Source: Zea mays
Taxonomy: Eukaryota; Streptophyta; Magnoliopsida; Poales; Poaceae
Length of the DNA: 64,000 nucleotides
Direction: 5' to 3'
NCBI RefSeq assembly: GCF_902167145.1
Contig: NC_050097.1
Span: 116,035,982 to 116,099,981 of the forward strand
Shown: positions 12,578 to 23,767 of the stretch, in pieces
Layout: every line of letters begins with the position of its first letter
Numbering within the stretch: position 1 is the first letter of the stretch
The notes under the pieces: generated by a model
Told to the model about the DNA's origin: nothing
Databases searched by the model: none
What the model saw: only the letters and a program-made list of their open reading frames with translations
Position numbers and translations under genes: made by a program

Positions 12578-13773
12578 TGTCACACACGGATTTAAGGGCC
12601 AAACCTGGGCGCGGGCACGAATCAAATGTGTGCTAGGATCAATTCTCACACATATGATGACTCATGGTATAGAAACGAATGTCACATCTTTAATATATAA
12701 CAGAGTTCTGTACAAAATAGTTAAATAATTACATCATATGAAGACAACGATCTAGCAACCATAGTTGACTGGGAGACGAAGGCCTAGACCTCTCACGAAC
12801 TCATCGCGACATCCTTCATGCTCCTCATCTTGTCGGTACCTATTCTTGACTTGGGGATGTGAGTACATCAAGGATGAGCTCATATACGTTCATCGCTCAA
12901 CAAGTTGTGGGGAATAATATGCATGAGCTCACTTATAGTGGGGCTCATGTGAGGTGTAAGGCTTACCAAAAGAGATGGTTAAAGCTGAGCATTGCTTTTT
13001 AAAGTTGGTCAAAGTTTTATTAGCAGTTACTAAGTATAAGTATATACCAACCCAATCAAATAAGAGATCACAATTAATAATAAACCCACAATGCAATGCA
13101 AATGATAGATTAAGTTTAATTCTATGAGTTAATCATGTGAGTGTCCGAGCCGCTAGCAATAGCAAATCTACCCAATAGTTCATTTGTTTGCAAGGTATGA
13201 GATAAACAATACTAGGAAAACCTATTAGGTCCCATCAAATTAACCTGAGCATGTCAAAGTGATTAACAGGAACATTATTAGGTAAAGAAGAGTGATCAAG
13301 GGCACAACTTGCCTTAAACTTGAGATCCCACATACTTCACCAAACTGGTCTTCGGGTGACTCGTAACCTCGCTGCTACTCGTATCAATACATACAGATAG
13401 ACAAGGAGTACATAAACATAACAATACACCAAACATAAGAACAAATAGAGTAAGAATATTCTACGCGATGCTACGAGAGCGAAGGTTCGAGAATGACTAA
13501 ATTCTGAGTTACAGTGAAAGAGATGTGGTTTTCTAGAGTTTTAGGTGATTAAGTAATAAACTATTATTATAAATTATGTGAGGGAGATTAAAGAATATAA
13601 CTAATTCAACCTTAATCTAAATCATAACTCAATTTAAATATCATACTTTGGTCAGTTTATAATTATGGACATATCACCTTTGATTAGAAAGGTTAGTTTA
13701 CTATACAGGTAAATAAATATCTAATTATAAAGGTATGTTATATAACAAAATAAGGTTTGCTATTGTGTAGGCA
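12578..13773 (-). repeat. Inverted LTR fragment related to the 5436-12299 LTR
   Basis: Begins TGTCACACACGGATTTAAGG, the reverse complement of the 3' end of the solo LTR family. It then follows that LTR backward (the ttgtggggaata segment near 12910, the LTR 'aatgcaatgcaaat' segment, the 'tttaggtgattaa' segment near 13540). About 0.5 kb of the family sequence is missing near 13150. Only the 3' part of an LTR is present. ATTTT occurs on both sides (12573-12577, 13774-13778), but this is low-complexity and may be chance. Confidence 0.7.
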
Positions 13774-13778
13774 ATTTT

Positions 13779-15335
13779 ATTACAAACCCAACACAACTGC
13801 CAGTGTGGCCCATCCTCCGCGCGCACAGCCCGCGCTGCGCTCTCCCCCTCAACCACTGACCGCTCGGCCCCGCCTGTCAGCCGCGCACCGCCCCGCTCTC
13901 TCGCGCCCGCTCTTCCTCTTACGGATGGGCCACGCCAGTCAGCCCTTCTTCCTCGCCCGTGCCCTCACCGGCACAAACCCCGCTGACCACCAACCTCCCT
14001 CTCTCTCACCGCCATTACTCCTGCGCCAGTGAAGTTAGGCACCGCTCTGCCCCCCCAGTTCACTGTGCTCGCATCCCTTCACGGCAGCCTGCCCCGAGCC
14101 GTCTCATCCCCAGCGATGTGCGCCATCATCGCCACCGTTGTGCACCTCATCGGCGCCAGCTGGTTTCGGTCGTTCCCCCCTGGGCGCCTATAAAAGGCAC
14201 CACCCCGAGCTCCACCTCTCCTCACACCGGCCTTAGCCACCCCTCATCCCCCCTGAGCTAAATCAAGCCGGCGCCGCCGCCCTCCCCCTCCACTTTGGTG
14301 AGTCCTCCCTCCCTTCTCTGGTGGCCTAGAGTCCAATTAACATAGTTCACAAGTTTCACCACTTCACCGCGAACACGGCACACCATCCTTCTTCCCCTAT
14401 CGCGCCCCGTGGCCTCACCGACGACCTCACCGCCGTGGGAGCCCACCACCTCACCGTGGATCGGCCGTCCTGAGCCACCACCGGCAAAATTGACCCCACC
14501 ACCGTGGCCCCTACTCCTGCCCGTGCTATGCCACCACCCTGACCACCCAGAACCGAATCATCGATGAGGAACTACCGTCAAGCCACCAGCGGCCAGTTCC
14601 TCCTCCCCCGTGGGCGGACCGTCGTTTCCCACCCCCCTGATGTCGTTCCCCCTTCCCCTCGCTGGCATGTGGGCCTGCGCCCACGGCGCCATCCCTGCGT
14701 CGTGCCCCGTTGGTGGGCCTAGCTGGGCAGGCTGCCCGTGCGGCCGCACGCGCGCCAGGCTGGGCCAAAATCCCCCCCGGCCCGCTTAACCAAGAATTCC
14801 TTTTTCTTTTTCCTTTTCTCTCTTTTTCCCATTTTCTTATATATATACACATGTTAATATTTTATGCACAAAAAAATCCAAATATTCTTTAAGTCACAAA
14901 ATAGTAATACTTAGAACTTGACACACTTTTTAGCAAGCAATTTTGATGTATTGTTTATTGCCTACTTTTGCAAGGCGGAGAGGGGTCCAACCCTCCGGAA
15001 AACGTAGCTCCGGAAGAAGGGCAGGAGCCCGACCTCCCGGAAATAGAGGTTTCGTGCCAAGAGAGCTTCGACGAAGGCAAGTCCATTCTACCCTTGATGC
15101 ATAAATTACCTACTCTTTCTACCACTACCTAAGCCGGGATATGGGTTGGGTTCTATGCATTGTGAGCCGAGAGATAGCCTGCATTAAAGAATATCTTTTG
15201 GTTACAAAATGTGGGTTGAGGTAACAATTTTTCTAAAAAGAGAAATGTTTTCAAAAGGTGTATGATGAAGGGTATTCACCCTTATCACCAACTAAGTGGG
15301 ATGATCAGGGACTCCCTGGTTTAGGGGAGGACCTA
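13779..15335 (+). repeat. LTR fragment of a gypsy-like element
   Basis: A GC-rich leader (13800-14800) with a strong TATA box is followed by an AT-rich segment and then by phrases typical of grass gypsy LTRs (14960-15330). The overlapping ORFs in 13757-14261 and on the minus strand at 14526-14852 are compositionally driven, rich in Pro/Arg/Ala, and match no protein I recognise. No internal retroelement domain and no clean 5' terminus are seen. Confidence 0.5.
14189..14196 (+). promoter_or_regulatory. TATA box in LTR fragment
   Basis: TATAAAAG is preceded by a C/G-rich stretch and followed about 30 bp later by a pyrimidine-rich CACCTCTCCTCAC stretch suitable for initiation. This is the classical core-promoter layout of a plant LTR U3/R boundary. 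Confidence 0.6.
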
Positions 15336-18300
15336 TGTAAAGCCCAAAATTGGTGGAAGAAAAAATAGTAAAATAAAGAAATAAAGGTATCTATAATAGT
15401 GTCTCTAGAATTTTTGAAACCTTTGGAATTTAGTAGGACATTTTATTTTCATAATCAATTAATGGTATTAAATTAATAAAGAAATGAAGAAAGGTACATC
15501 TCTTGCTAATGATGTTGTTGTGATACATTCTATTGAAAATAAGATTTAACCCCAAACCATAAATGGGAATGCAGAATATAAAATGAGAAAAGAAATTTGT
15601 AATAAAATCATCTGCTAATTGTTAGAATTAAATAAGGAAAGAAGAATGAAATTGTAAACAATATAGTTTATGTTCCTATTAGGATGGTATTAGACATTTG
15701 GAAATCGGAAAAATTTAAACTTGAATTTGAATAATTGAATTTGGGATTTGAAATAGGAAAGAAAAGAGAGAGAGAAAAGAAAAGCAGAAAAGAAACCAAA
15801 CCTGTATTTGGGCCAAATTCCCCATATCTTGGCCCATTTCTCCTCCCCCTCCGTGCATGTGTGGGCCCCACGGGGCAGCCTCTGTACGTCGTGCGCTGAC
15901 CTATGGACCCCGGTCGATGGTCTCTATGTGTAAGCATCGTTTCGTTGGAACGTGGATCGGGCCCATCAGCGACTTCGCACGCACGTTGCTTTGCCCGCTG
16001 CGTCCACGCACTGACTCATGGACCCACCCACTAAGCCGCTTGGCGCATTCCTCTCTCAGCTCGTGTCGCCGCTGCATGGGCTCGGGTCGTCAGGGTCATC
16101 CTTGTGGTAGAACCTCCCAAGTTATTGGGCCCACATGCACCTGTCCTTGTCTCAAAGACCTCAGACGGCTATGCATGTGCACCAGATAACTTAACAGGAT
16201 CTGTCCGAGTGCCCCAAGGACCTCAGATAAACCACTTACAACCAGGACCGCAGGATAAAGTAAACACAAATCACACACCAACATCTTGCAGTGGAAATTT
16301 ATTACCAAATTTTACAAGTTATAACAAGTTTACATTGTATTTATCGGAGTGGTTACAAAAGTGGTTCAAAGGAATAACTTTGAAATGTTATAAATTATTT
16401 GTAAGTTTGAAATATATGCTAGCTCAAGTGACCATCCTCAATAAGAAGTATAGAAGGGTTACTTAGACTTATAAGAAGGTCGAGCCCACCGGCACTTAAC
16501 ACCATCATCAGCAGCACAAAACTATAACCTGAAAAACAACAGGGAATAAAACCCTGAGTATGGAATTACTCAGCAAGACTTACCCGACTAAAGAAAAGAC
16601 TCTCAAGGGTATGCTGGTTAGAGGGATTCAAGGTATGGCTTATGAAGAATCAAAGACTCTGTTTTGCAGAAAAGCTTACTATGAGTGGATCCTTAAAATC
16701 CAATTTTACTTGTCAGGTTAAGTAAAGTTACCTGCATCTAGAGTTCTTTCTACCCTAGTTCAAGCACTTGGCCTATACTAGTCGTCTTTTTATCATCCCT
16801 TCAGTTCACTGGATTGTTACGTGTAGGGCAGTGACCAAGTCTTCATGTCCAAGAAGTAACGGCAATCCGAATCGATTAATACCCAGTTAGGGATCTCCAA
16901 TCACACGACATATGTAGCACTTAACCCTTGCATATGTCAACTCGCCACCGGGGTTCTTAAGACCAGATCAGGTTCACGCCAACCGAGAGCACAGATACAC
17001 CATCGTCCAGCCTCTTGCCACGGAGGGTACACGCTATTGTCGCCATCTCTCCACTCCCATTGTGTGTTATCTTATTCTGGTATTAGTCTGCCCGAGGCAA
17101 AGCTTACCCATGATGAGGCATGTGACCAGTTAAAAGGTCCTCAATCATCAAGCCTACATCGACAAGGTCCTTAATCGACTCAGACGGAGACACTACACCG
17201 AGACTCCCTTCTCGTGCAAGTCAATCGCCCGGTCTCAGCTTTATTATTTTCAACCTAAAGTTTGGTACATGGCAGAGGTACATCTTTTCCAATGTTGAAC
17301 CCATCATGGCCATGATGGATTCACCATCAAGTTTTATTTTTAAAAACATTCCCACCCACTGAAGCATCACCTTTGTTTTAAAACAAAATTTTTTTGTTTG
17401 CTAAAGCAAGGCTAAGCATCATAAAATTCTTTTCAAAAAGGGTATCAAGGAAAAGTAATCAATTTTCAAGGAAGGAAATGCATCAACGGTTTAGCACACA
17501 ACTCCTATCACCTAATGCATCAAATAAGGTGATAAAGATTTTAAAACACAAGGAGGTGGCAAATGCACCGGGGCTTGCCTGAATAACACTAGGTTAGTGT
17601 TTGTTAGGCGACGTCCACTTGACGATCATCCTTGTCCTAGCACTTGATCGGGCAGGTTCGTCTACCAGCACCACCATGCGGAGTAGCCCGCGCTTGGGGT
17701 CGACTTGGCTCGTCTTCCACATCGCGCGATCAACTAGCGTACCTAATAAAATGCATTATGCATATGAATGCATATCAAGACGAGTATCGTAAGATAATAT
17801 TACGATTAATATTCTTCTATTCCATCTATCAAATTAATTAGCTAAAATAATGAATTAGAGTATGATTACCATATCGACTAGTAATTCGAATAAACGACGA
17901 TGATCCTTGTTCAGGCCTTTCGCCGAGCACTTGGGGCATCGACCTGGGGCTTGTTTCTCCACATACTCTTGGAATCTCTCCTTGACTAAAAAATCTTGAC
18001 GAACTAGGCTTGAGTCGCACAAGATGCTCACTTGACTTGAGTATTTCAGACGAGCAGCGCATGAGGCATGATTACAATAGCAGGGTAAATAACAACACTG
18101 CGAGGAAGGATGACCACGGTGTTGCTGAGGCATCAGACGAGATGAGCGCGGGATAGAAAGACGCGCGATCAGAGACCCAAGCATCCGCGGTGGCGATTTG
18201 GACGAAAGTAAACTAGTGGCGACAACTCCCGGCCAGGCGACGATGCACCGGCATGAGTGTCGCGGGATAGCAGCACCACAACAGCAGGTGAGCTGCGAAG

Positions 18301-19402
18301 CAAAATTAATGGCGGACAAGAGCGGCCAATCGGCGAGATCCAAATATCGCGCGATGGGCATCAGGGACAAGCGCGCATGGTAGTGACTTTGGTTGACTAG
18401 CCTAACGATATAGGACCAAGCGAGGTCGACGGCGAACGACGATACCCGGCAAGATCGACGACGTGATGGGGATTAAGGCCAAGCGAGCAGAGAGGACGCG
18501 CTGGCGAGCAGGAAACCGCGTGAGCACAGAACAGGGAAAATGACCGGCTCGACAACACGCGAAGCTATTACCAGCGACGATAGTCAAATCGGCAACAGAG
18601 CGTTGGCAAATTCGATGAACACGACCACAGTCGCGTGCTGACGCGAATAGGATAACGACAGCTGACGAGTTGGAGCACCAGCGAGTAGTCGACGCGGGTG
18701 AGCAAAGCAGGCAGCACGCCAGGCGTCACGGCGAGCTAGAAAAGGATTCGGCATGAGAGCTCGACAACACGCAGCAGGGGTGAACGTAGTCCGAGCAGGG
18801 GCGAACCAGGGGTGCGCACGACACCAGATACAAGTAGGCTGGGTGCTAGAGATCAGAGATGCGCAGGGGAGAAAATCTGGCGCAGGGAGCAACAACCGAC
18901 CAAGGCGAAGGAGCTGCATAGCGGCCAACAGAGAAAAGTAGGGGCGAGCAGGATGTGCAGGGGCGAGCTCGGCTGGGGTCTTGACGAGGCCATGGCGCGC
19001 AGGGAGCTCTGGCCAAGGAGAAACAGGGGCACGTGGTCAACAGGAATCCGAGTAGAGCGCAGCTTGGGAACGAACAGAGAGAGCTCGGGGAAAAGGAAGC
19101 CGTGGCGCGCAGAAGCTCGGCGCCCAGGGGATCCGAGTTGGGGCGACGGGGAAACACCAGGGTGATTTTCCCAAAAAGCTTCTTGTTGGGTCTATGCTTC
19201 GTCGCCGAAGGTCTTGTAGAAAGAAGTGGTCCTCGGATGAAGCTGTTTGTATAAGATAGCCGAAGGTTCCACTTCGTAAAGCTTCGGCATTACAAACCGA
19301 CTTAAAGATAGAATGACCTTTTAGTCCATAAAGGTCTGAGTCAATGTTGTAAGTTTTTATAAGGGGCATACTTGTAATTCCTCACAGGCTGCGTCCTGTG
19401 CC

Positions 19403-19410
19403 TATAAATA
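19403..19410 (+). promoter_or_regulatory. TATA box of Tat 5' LTR
   Basis: TATAAATA in context GTGCCTATAAATAGTG lies 219 bp from the LTR start. The same motif is at 28177-28184 in the 3' LTR at the identical offset. It should position the genomic RNA start near 19435. Confidence 0.8.
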
Positions 19411-19664
19411 GTGAACAGTATTCCGTTACTGTTCAGGCATTCGATTAATTGCAATCGCATCTCTCGGAATTCAACTCTTTGCCAAGGCAAAGGTATAATT
19501 GTATTCAATGATTCAGTATATTAAGTAAATGCAATGTAATTCATCTATGACATATTTATTCCTCTTATATCTTTTATTTTATGTCATTTTATAATCTTTA
19601 CCGGAATTTTATCACGAAGGTTCGAGCTTCGTAATTATGCTTTTATCAACCTTCGTCCAGGATC

Positions 19665-19687
19665 CATTATTCTCAAAGAGAATAATG
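19665..19687. repeat. Perfect 10-bp-arm hairpin present only in the 5' LTR
   Basis: CATTATTCTC and its exact reverse complement GAGAATAATG are separated by AAA. In the 3' LTR the corresponding text goes straight from GGATCC to TAATGTTTC, lacking 17 bases of this palindrome. A hairpin-promoted deletion during or after reverse transcription is the simplest explanation. Confidence 0.85.
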
Positions 19688-19770
19688 TTTCATAGACGAA
19701 GGACATTAACATTTAACATTTTATGTTGCCTTGTTCTTAATTCTAAGCATTTGAGAACAAGTCCCCAACA

Positions 19771-19782
19771 TTGGCGCCCACC
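19771..19782 (+). other. Primer-binding site of Tat element
   Basis: TTGGCGCCCACC follows the LTR end CCAACA directly. The TGGCGCCCACC core is the usual tRNA primer site type seen after Tat-lineage LTRs. The same motif follows the LTR at 36269. Confidence 0.75.
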
Positions 19783-19813
19783 TCCGGTGAACTCACTTCC
19801 ACTTTTTGAGCTG

Positions 19814-22800
19814 ATGGCTTCGTTCAACGACCAAGCTGGAGCTGCTTCGGACCCGAAGCTGGTGCTCCCGATCACAGGTGGCTCGTCCTCAGAGCCAGCT
19901 AACAAGAAACAGAAGAAAGAAGCACAGAGAAGGGTACAGCATGTTGGGGTGCAAGGACCCTTCATCAAGTCAAGATGGTCTCACATTCCTATTACCTTCT
20001 CCCAAGAGGACCTTCAGCTCAAAGATTACCCACACAACGATGCCATGGTTATCTCTTGTGTTATCAAAGGATTTCTGGTCCACAATGTCTTGGTTGACAC
20101 AGGCAGTGCAGCTGACATCATATTTGCTAAAGCCTTCAGACAAATGCAAGAGCCAGAAGATAAGATTCATGATGCTACACATCCTCTCTGTGGCTTCGGA
20201 GGAAGACAGATAGTAGCACTGGGCAAGATCACCATGTCAGTGACCTTCGGGTTCATCAACAACACTAGAACTGAGCAAGTTGTGTTTGACATTGTTGACA
20301 TGGAATACCCTTACAATGCAATTATTGGTCGTGGTACTCTCAATGCCTTTGAAGCAATCCTTCATCCTGCCTATCTTTGCATGAAGATACCTTCGGATCA
20401 GGGACCCATTGCTATCCATGGAAGTCAGGAAGCTGCAAGAAGGGCCGAAGGCAATTGGACTGACTCAAAAGCAATCCATAACATAGATGGAGCTGAAGCT
20501 TGTGAACAGTACAAATTCAGAAGGGAGAAAGCAGCTTCAGCAGATCAGCCGAAGCCTATGCTCTTATGTGAGGACATAGCAGAGCAGAAGGTGCTGTTAG
20601 GCTCTCAATTATCCGAAGAGCAGGAAAAAACCTTGATAAGGTTTTTGTTCAATAACAAAGATGTTTTTGTATGGTCAGCCAATGATCTATGCGGAGTTAA
20701 TAGGGATGTTATTGAGCACTCGCTCAATGTCGATCCATCCTTCAGACCCAGAAAGCAAAGGCTTCGGAAAATGTTAGATGATAAGGCCGAAGGTGCTCGC
20801 AACGAAGTCAAAAGACTCCTCAGTGCAGGAGTTATCAGAGAAGTGAAGTACCCAGAATGGCTGGCTAACACTGTTATGGTAAAAAAGGCCAATGGCAAGT
20901 GGCGAATGTGCATCGATTTTACAGATCTTAACAAGGCTTGTCCGAAGGATGAATTCCCACTACCAAGGATAGACTCTTTAGTTGATGCAGCAGCTTCTTC
21001 AGAGCTCATGAGTCTGTTAGACTGCTATTCAGGCTATCACCAAATTTGGATGAAGAAGGAAGATGAGCTGAAGACTAGCTTCATAACTCCAAGTGGCACA
21101 TATTGCTATCTTCGGATGCCTGAGGGGCTCAAAAACGCTGGAGGAAGTTTCAGCCGAATGACTGCGAAGGTTCTCCAATCTCAAATAGGCAGAAATGTGC
21201 TAACTTATGTTGATGACATCATTGTCAAAAGCACGAAGCAGGAGAATCATATTGCTGATCTGCAGGAGACCTTCGCCAGTTTCAGGCAAGCCGGCTTAAA
21301 ATTAAATCCAGAAAAATGCGTCTTCGGGGTGAAGAAGGGGAAATTTCTTGGATGCTTGGTTTCAACAAAGGGAATTGAAGCTAATCCAAGTAAAATTGAA
21401 GCTATACTTCGGATGGAGCCACCAACTACAAGGAAGGGGGCTCAAAGATTGACAGGAAGATTGGCATCTCTCAATAGATTCATATCCAGATCAGCAGAGA
21501 GAAACTTACCATTCTTCGAAGTGCTGAAGTCAGCCGAAGTCTTTCAATGGGGACCAATCCAGCAGAAGGCTTTTGAAGAGCTAAAACAGTATTTAATAGA
21601 TCTAACAACATTGACTCCACCAATGCCAGGGGCTCCTTTGTTATTATATGTGGCAGCTTCGCACTCAGCGGTAAGTGCAGCGCTTGTCCAGGAGAAGCTT
21701 GATGGTCAAGTCAAGAGGCAGGCCCCAATATATTTTGTATCCGAAGTTCTTAGTTTGTCAAAGAAAAATTATACAGAGCTGGAGAAGGTATTGTATGCTG
21801 TCTTGATGGCCTCCAGGAAGCTTCGACACTATTTCCAAGCTTACAACATAATTGTTCCTTCATCACAACCTCTGAAGGATATCATGAGGAACCGAGAAGC
21901 TACTGGAAGGATTGGAAAATGGGCTGCAGAGCTCAATGAATTTTGTATTGAATATGTTCATAGATCTTCGATTCAGTCACAGGCGCTGGCAGACTTTATT
22001 GCTGATTGGACGCCAGGGGCTCAGGAAGAGGAAACGAATAAAGACAACGAAGCCTGGACAGTGTTTTGTGATGGATCTTGGGGAACCTTCGGAGCAGGAG
22101 CGGCTGCTGTGTTGGTTTCACCTTCCAAAGTCAAAACTTGTTATGCGGCAAAGCTTGATTTTAATTGCACAAATAACATTGCTGAGTACAAAGCATTGAT
22201 TCTAGGTCTTCGGAAGTTAAAAGCAATGGGAATCAGAAGGGCCATACTTAAAACTGATTCCCAGGTTGTTTCGGGTCATATTGACAAAAGTTGCAAGGCT
22301 AAGGATCCGAAGCTTGAAAAATATCTGGATATGGTTCGAAGAGTTGAAGCTTCCTTCGAAGGGTTTTCTGTCAAAAATATCCCTCGAGGGCAAAATGAGC
22401 ATGCTAATTTGCTAGCTAAGTCAGCAGCACAGGGGCTGCCTTTACCTTCGGATGTGTTCTTCGAAACAATAAAAGCACCTTCGGTGGAACTTCTTGAAAG
22501 AGCAGTTCTTAATATATCTCCTGTTTTTAGCGAAGATTGGAGAACCGAGATCATCTCTTACCTTCAGGGTAAATTCCTTTCAGATGACGAAGCTTATAAC
22601 AAGAGGATAGAGGCAAGAGCTCGTCCATATGTCATGATAGAAGGGGAGCTGTACAAACATGGAGTTTGTGCTCCGTTGCTCAAATGTTTATCCAGAACCG
22701 AAGGTATAGAGTTAATGAAAGAAATACATGCAGGCCTGTGTGGATCTCACATCGGATCTAGGTCGTTACTTGGAAAAATTTTCCGCCAAGGGTTCTATTG

Positions 22801-23767
22801 GCCGAAGGCAGCTTCGGATGCAGCAGAATTGGTTCAAAAGTGCGAAGGTTGTCAGAAATGTGCAAGAGATCAAAAACAACCTTCGTCCTTAACACAGCTC
22901 ATACAACCCACTTGGCCATTGCAAAGGTGGGGCCTTGACTTGTTAGGTCCGTTACCACCGGCCCAAGGGAACCTGAGATATGTTGTAGTAGCTGTGGAAT
23001 ATTTTTCTAAATGGATTGAGGCGAAGCCTTTAGCCACAATAACTTCGGCCACCGTCCAAAAGTTCTTCTGGCAGAATATTGTTTGTCGTTTCGGGGTGCC
23101 AAAGGCCATCACTGTGGACAATGGGACACAGTTTGACTCCGAAGCTTTCAGGGACTTCTGTAACCAAATTGGTACGAAGATTCATTTTGCATCAGTCAGG
23201 CACCCGGAGTCAAATGGACTCGTTGAAAGAGCCAACGACATTATAATGACAGGAATAATGAAGCTAATCTTCAATCAACCCAGAGGAAAATGGCCAGATC
23301 AGCTAACCAAAGTGGTGTGGAGCCACAACACGACAACATCAAGGTCTACAGGCTTCACTCCATTCAAGTTGTTATTTGGTGACGAAGCAATAACTCCAGA
23401 GGAAGCTAAAACCGGATCAATAAGGATAGTAGCTTCGGCAGAATCAGATTCCGAAGCTGCTTATTCTATAGAAAAAGATGCTTTAGAAGGGATCAGACTG
23501 CAAGCCGTGGAGAATATCAATAAATATCAAGCTGAAACAGTCAAATGGCGGGATAGAAAGGTTCGGCTAAAAAATATTGAGCCAGGGCACTTAGTGCTTC
23601 GGAGGGTGGCCAACCCAGAAACAGTGGGCAAATTGCAGTTGAAATGGGACGGACCTTTCTTAGTAGCATCTTCGTCAAGACCCGGTTCATACAGATTGAA
23701 AGATATGGACGGCAATGACATTCCTAGGTCTTGGAATGCGGATGAGCTTCGGCGATATTATGTATAA
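19814..23767 (+). CDS. pol: Tat-lineage Pol polyprotein (PR-RT-RH-aRH-INT), no Gag
   Basis: The polyprotein has 1317 residues. The ATG at 19814 is the first after the primer-binding site; the frame is open further 5' only into the LTR. Domains: a short Gag-like leader (1-about 45); aspartic protease with VDTGSAAD (catalytic Asp about 95); RT with LTYVDDIIVKS (467); a first RNase H whose usual Asp is replaced (YVAASHSAVSAAL), normal for Tat elements; a second, archaeal-type RNase H with FCDGSW (753), NIAEYKAL and LKTDSQVV, where the last acidic position reads HANLLAK (Asn); integrase with an HHCC zinc finger and catalytic D1042, D1102 and E1138 (D-35-E spacing). There is no chromodomain. A complete Pol processes its own precursor and makes and integrates cDNA, but capsid and nucleocapsid are missing. 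No stop or frameshift is present. Confidence 0.95.
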   Translation: MASFNDQAGAASDPKLVLPITGGSSSEPANKKQKKEAQRRVQHVGVQGPFIKSRWSHIPITFSQEDLQLKDYPHNDAMVISCVIKGFLVHNVLVDTGSAADIIFAKAFRQMQEPEDKIHDATHPLCGFGGRQIVALGKITMSVTFGFINNTRTEQVVFDIVDMEYPYNAIIGRGTLNAFEAILHPAYLCMKIPSDQGPIAIHGSQEAARRAEGNWTDSKAIHNIDGAEACEQYKFRREKAASADQPKPMLLCEDIAEQKVLLGSQLSEEQEKTLIRFLFNNKDVFVWSANDLCGVNRDVIEHSLNVDPSFRPRKQRLRKMLDDKAEGARNEVKRLLSAGVIREVKYPEWLANTVMVKKANGKWRMCIDFTDLNKACPKDEFPLPRIDSLVDAAASSELMSLLDCYSGYHQIWMKKEDELKTSFITPSGTYCYLRMPEGLKNAGGSFSRMTAKVLQSQIGRNVLTYVDDIIVKSTKQENHIADLQETFASFRQAGLKLNPEKCVFGVKKGKFLGCLVSTKGIEANPSKIEAILRMEPPTTRKGAQRLTGRLASLNRFISRSAERNLPFFEVLKSAEVFQWGPIQQKAFEELKQYLIDLTTLTPPMPGAPLLLYVAASHSAVSAALVQEKLDGQVKRQAPIYFVSEVLSLSKKNYTELEKVLYAVLMASRKLRHYFQAYNIIVPSSQPLKDIMRNREATGRIGKWAAELNEFCIEYVHRSSIQSQALADFIADWTPGAQEEETNKDNEAWTVFCDGSWGTFGAGAAAVLVSPSKVKTCYAAKLDFNCTNNIAEYKALILGLRKLKAMGIRRAILKTDSQVVSGHIDKSCKAKDPKLEKYLDMVRRVEASFEGFSVKNIPRGQNEHANLLAKSAAQGLPLPSDVFFETIKAPSVELLERAVLNISPVFSEDWRTEIISYLQGKFLSDDEAYNKRIEARARPYVMIEGELYKHGVCAPLLKCLSRTEGIELMKEIHAGLCGSHIGSRSLLGKIFRQGFYWPKAASDAAELVQKCEGCQKCARDQKQPSSLTQLIQPTWPLQRWGLDLLGPLPPAQGNLRYVVVAVEYFSKWIEAKPLATITSATVQKFFWQNIVCRFGVPKAITVDNGTQFDSEAFRDFCNQIGTKIHFASVRHPESNGLVERANDIIMTGIMKLIFNQPRGKWPDQLTKVVWSHNTTTSRSTGFTPFKLLFGDEAITPEEAKTGSIRIVASAESDSEAAYSIEKDALEGIRLQAVENINKYQAETVKWRDRKVRLKNIEPGHLVLRRVANPETVGKLQLKWDGPFLVASSSRPGSYRLKDMDGNDIPRSWNADELRRYYV

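Larger units (their letters stand above)
19184..19770 (+). repeat. 5' LTR of Tat element (587 bp)
   Basis: Starts TGTTGGGTCT and ends CCCCAACA. It is identical to the 3' LTR over the compared text except for 17 extra bases within the hairpin at 19665-19687. It contains repeated CTTCG/CGAAG motifs, a feature that also runs through the internal region. Confidence 0.95.

Noticed and set aside
12573..13778. Complete 1196-bp solo LTR with ATTTT duplication
   Set aside because: ATTTT is low-complexity, the right-hand terminus does not match the family's TGTAACACCC start, and the copia Gag does not resume afterwards, so it is better called a fragment.
13757..14852. ORFs of about 90-108 codons suggesting a small host gene
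   Set aside because: They surround the TATA box of an LTR fragment, run on both strands, and lack any domain or conserved start.
19637..19813. Start of the Tat pol at an ATG within the LTR (19637)
   Set aside because: This ATG precedes the primer-binding site and the frame there encodes LTR sequence. The ATG at 19814 is the first one after the primer site.
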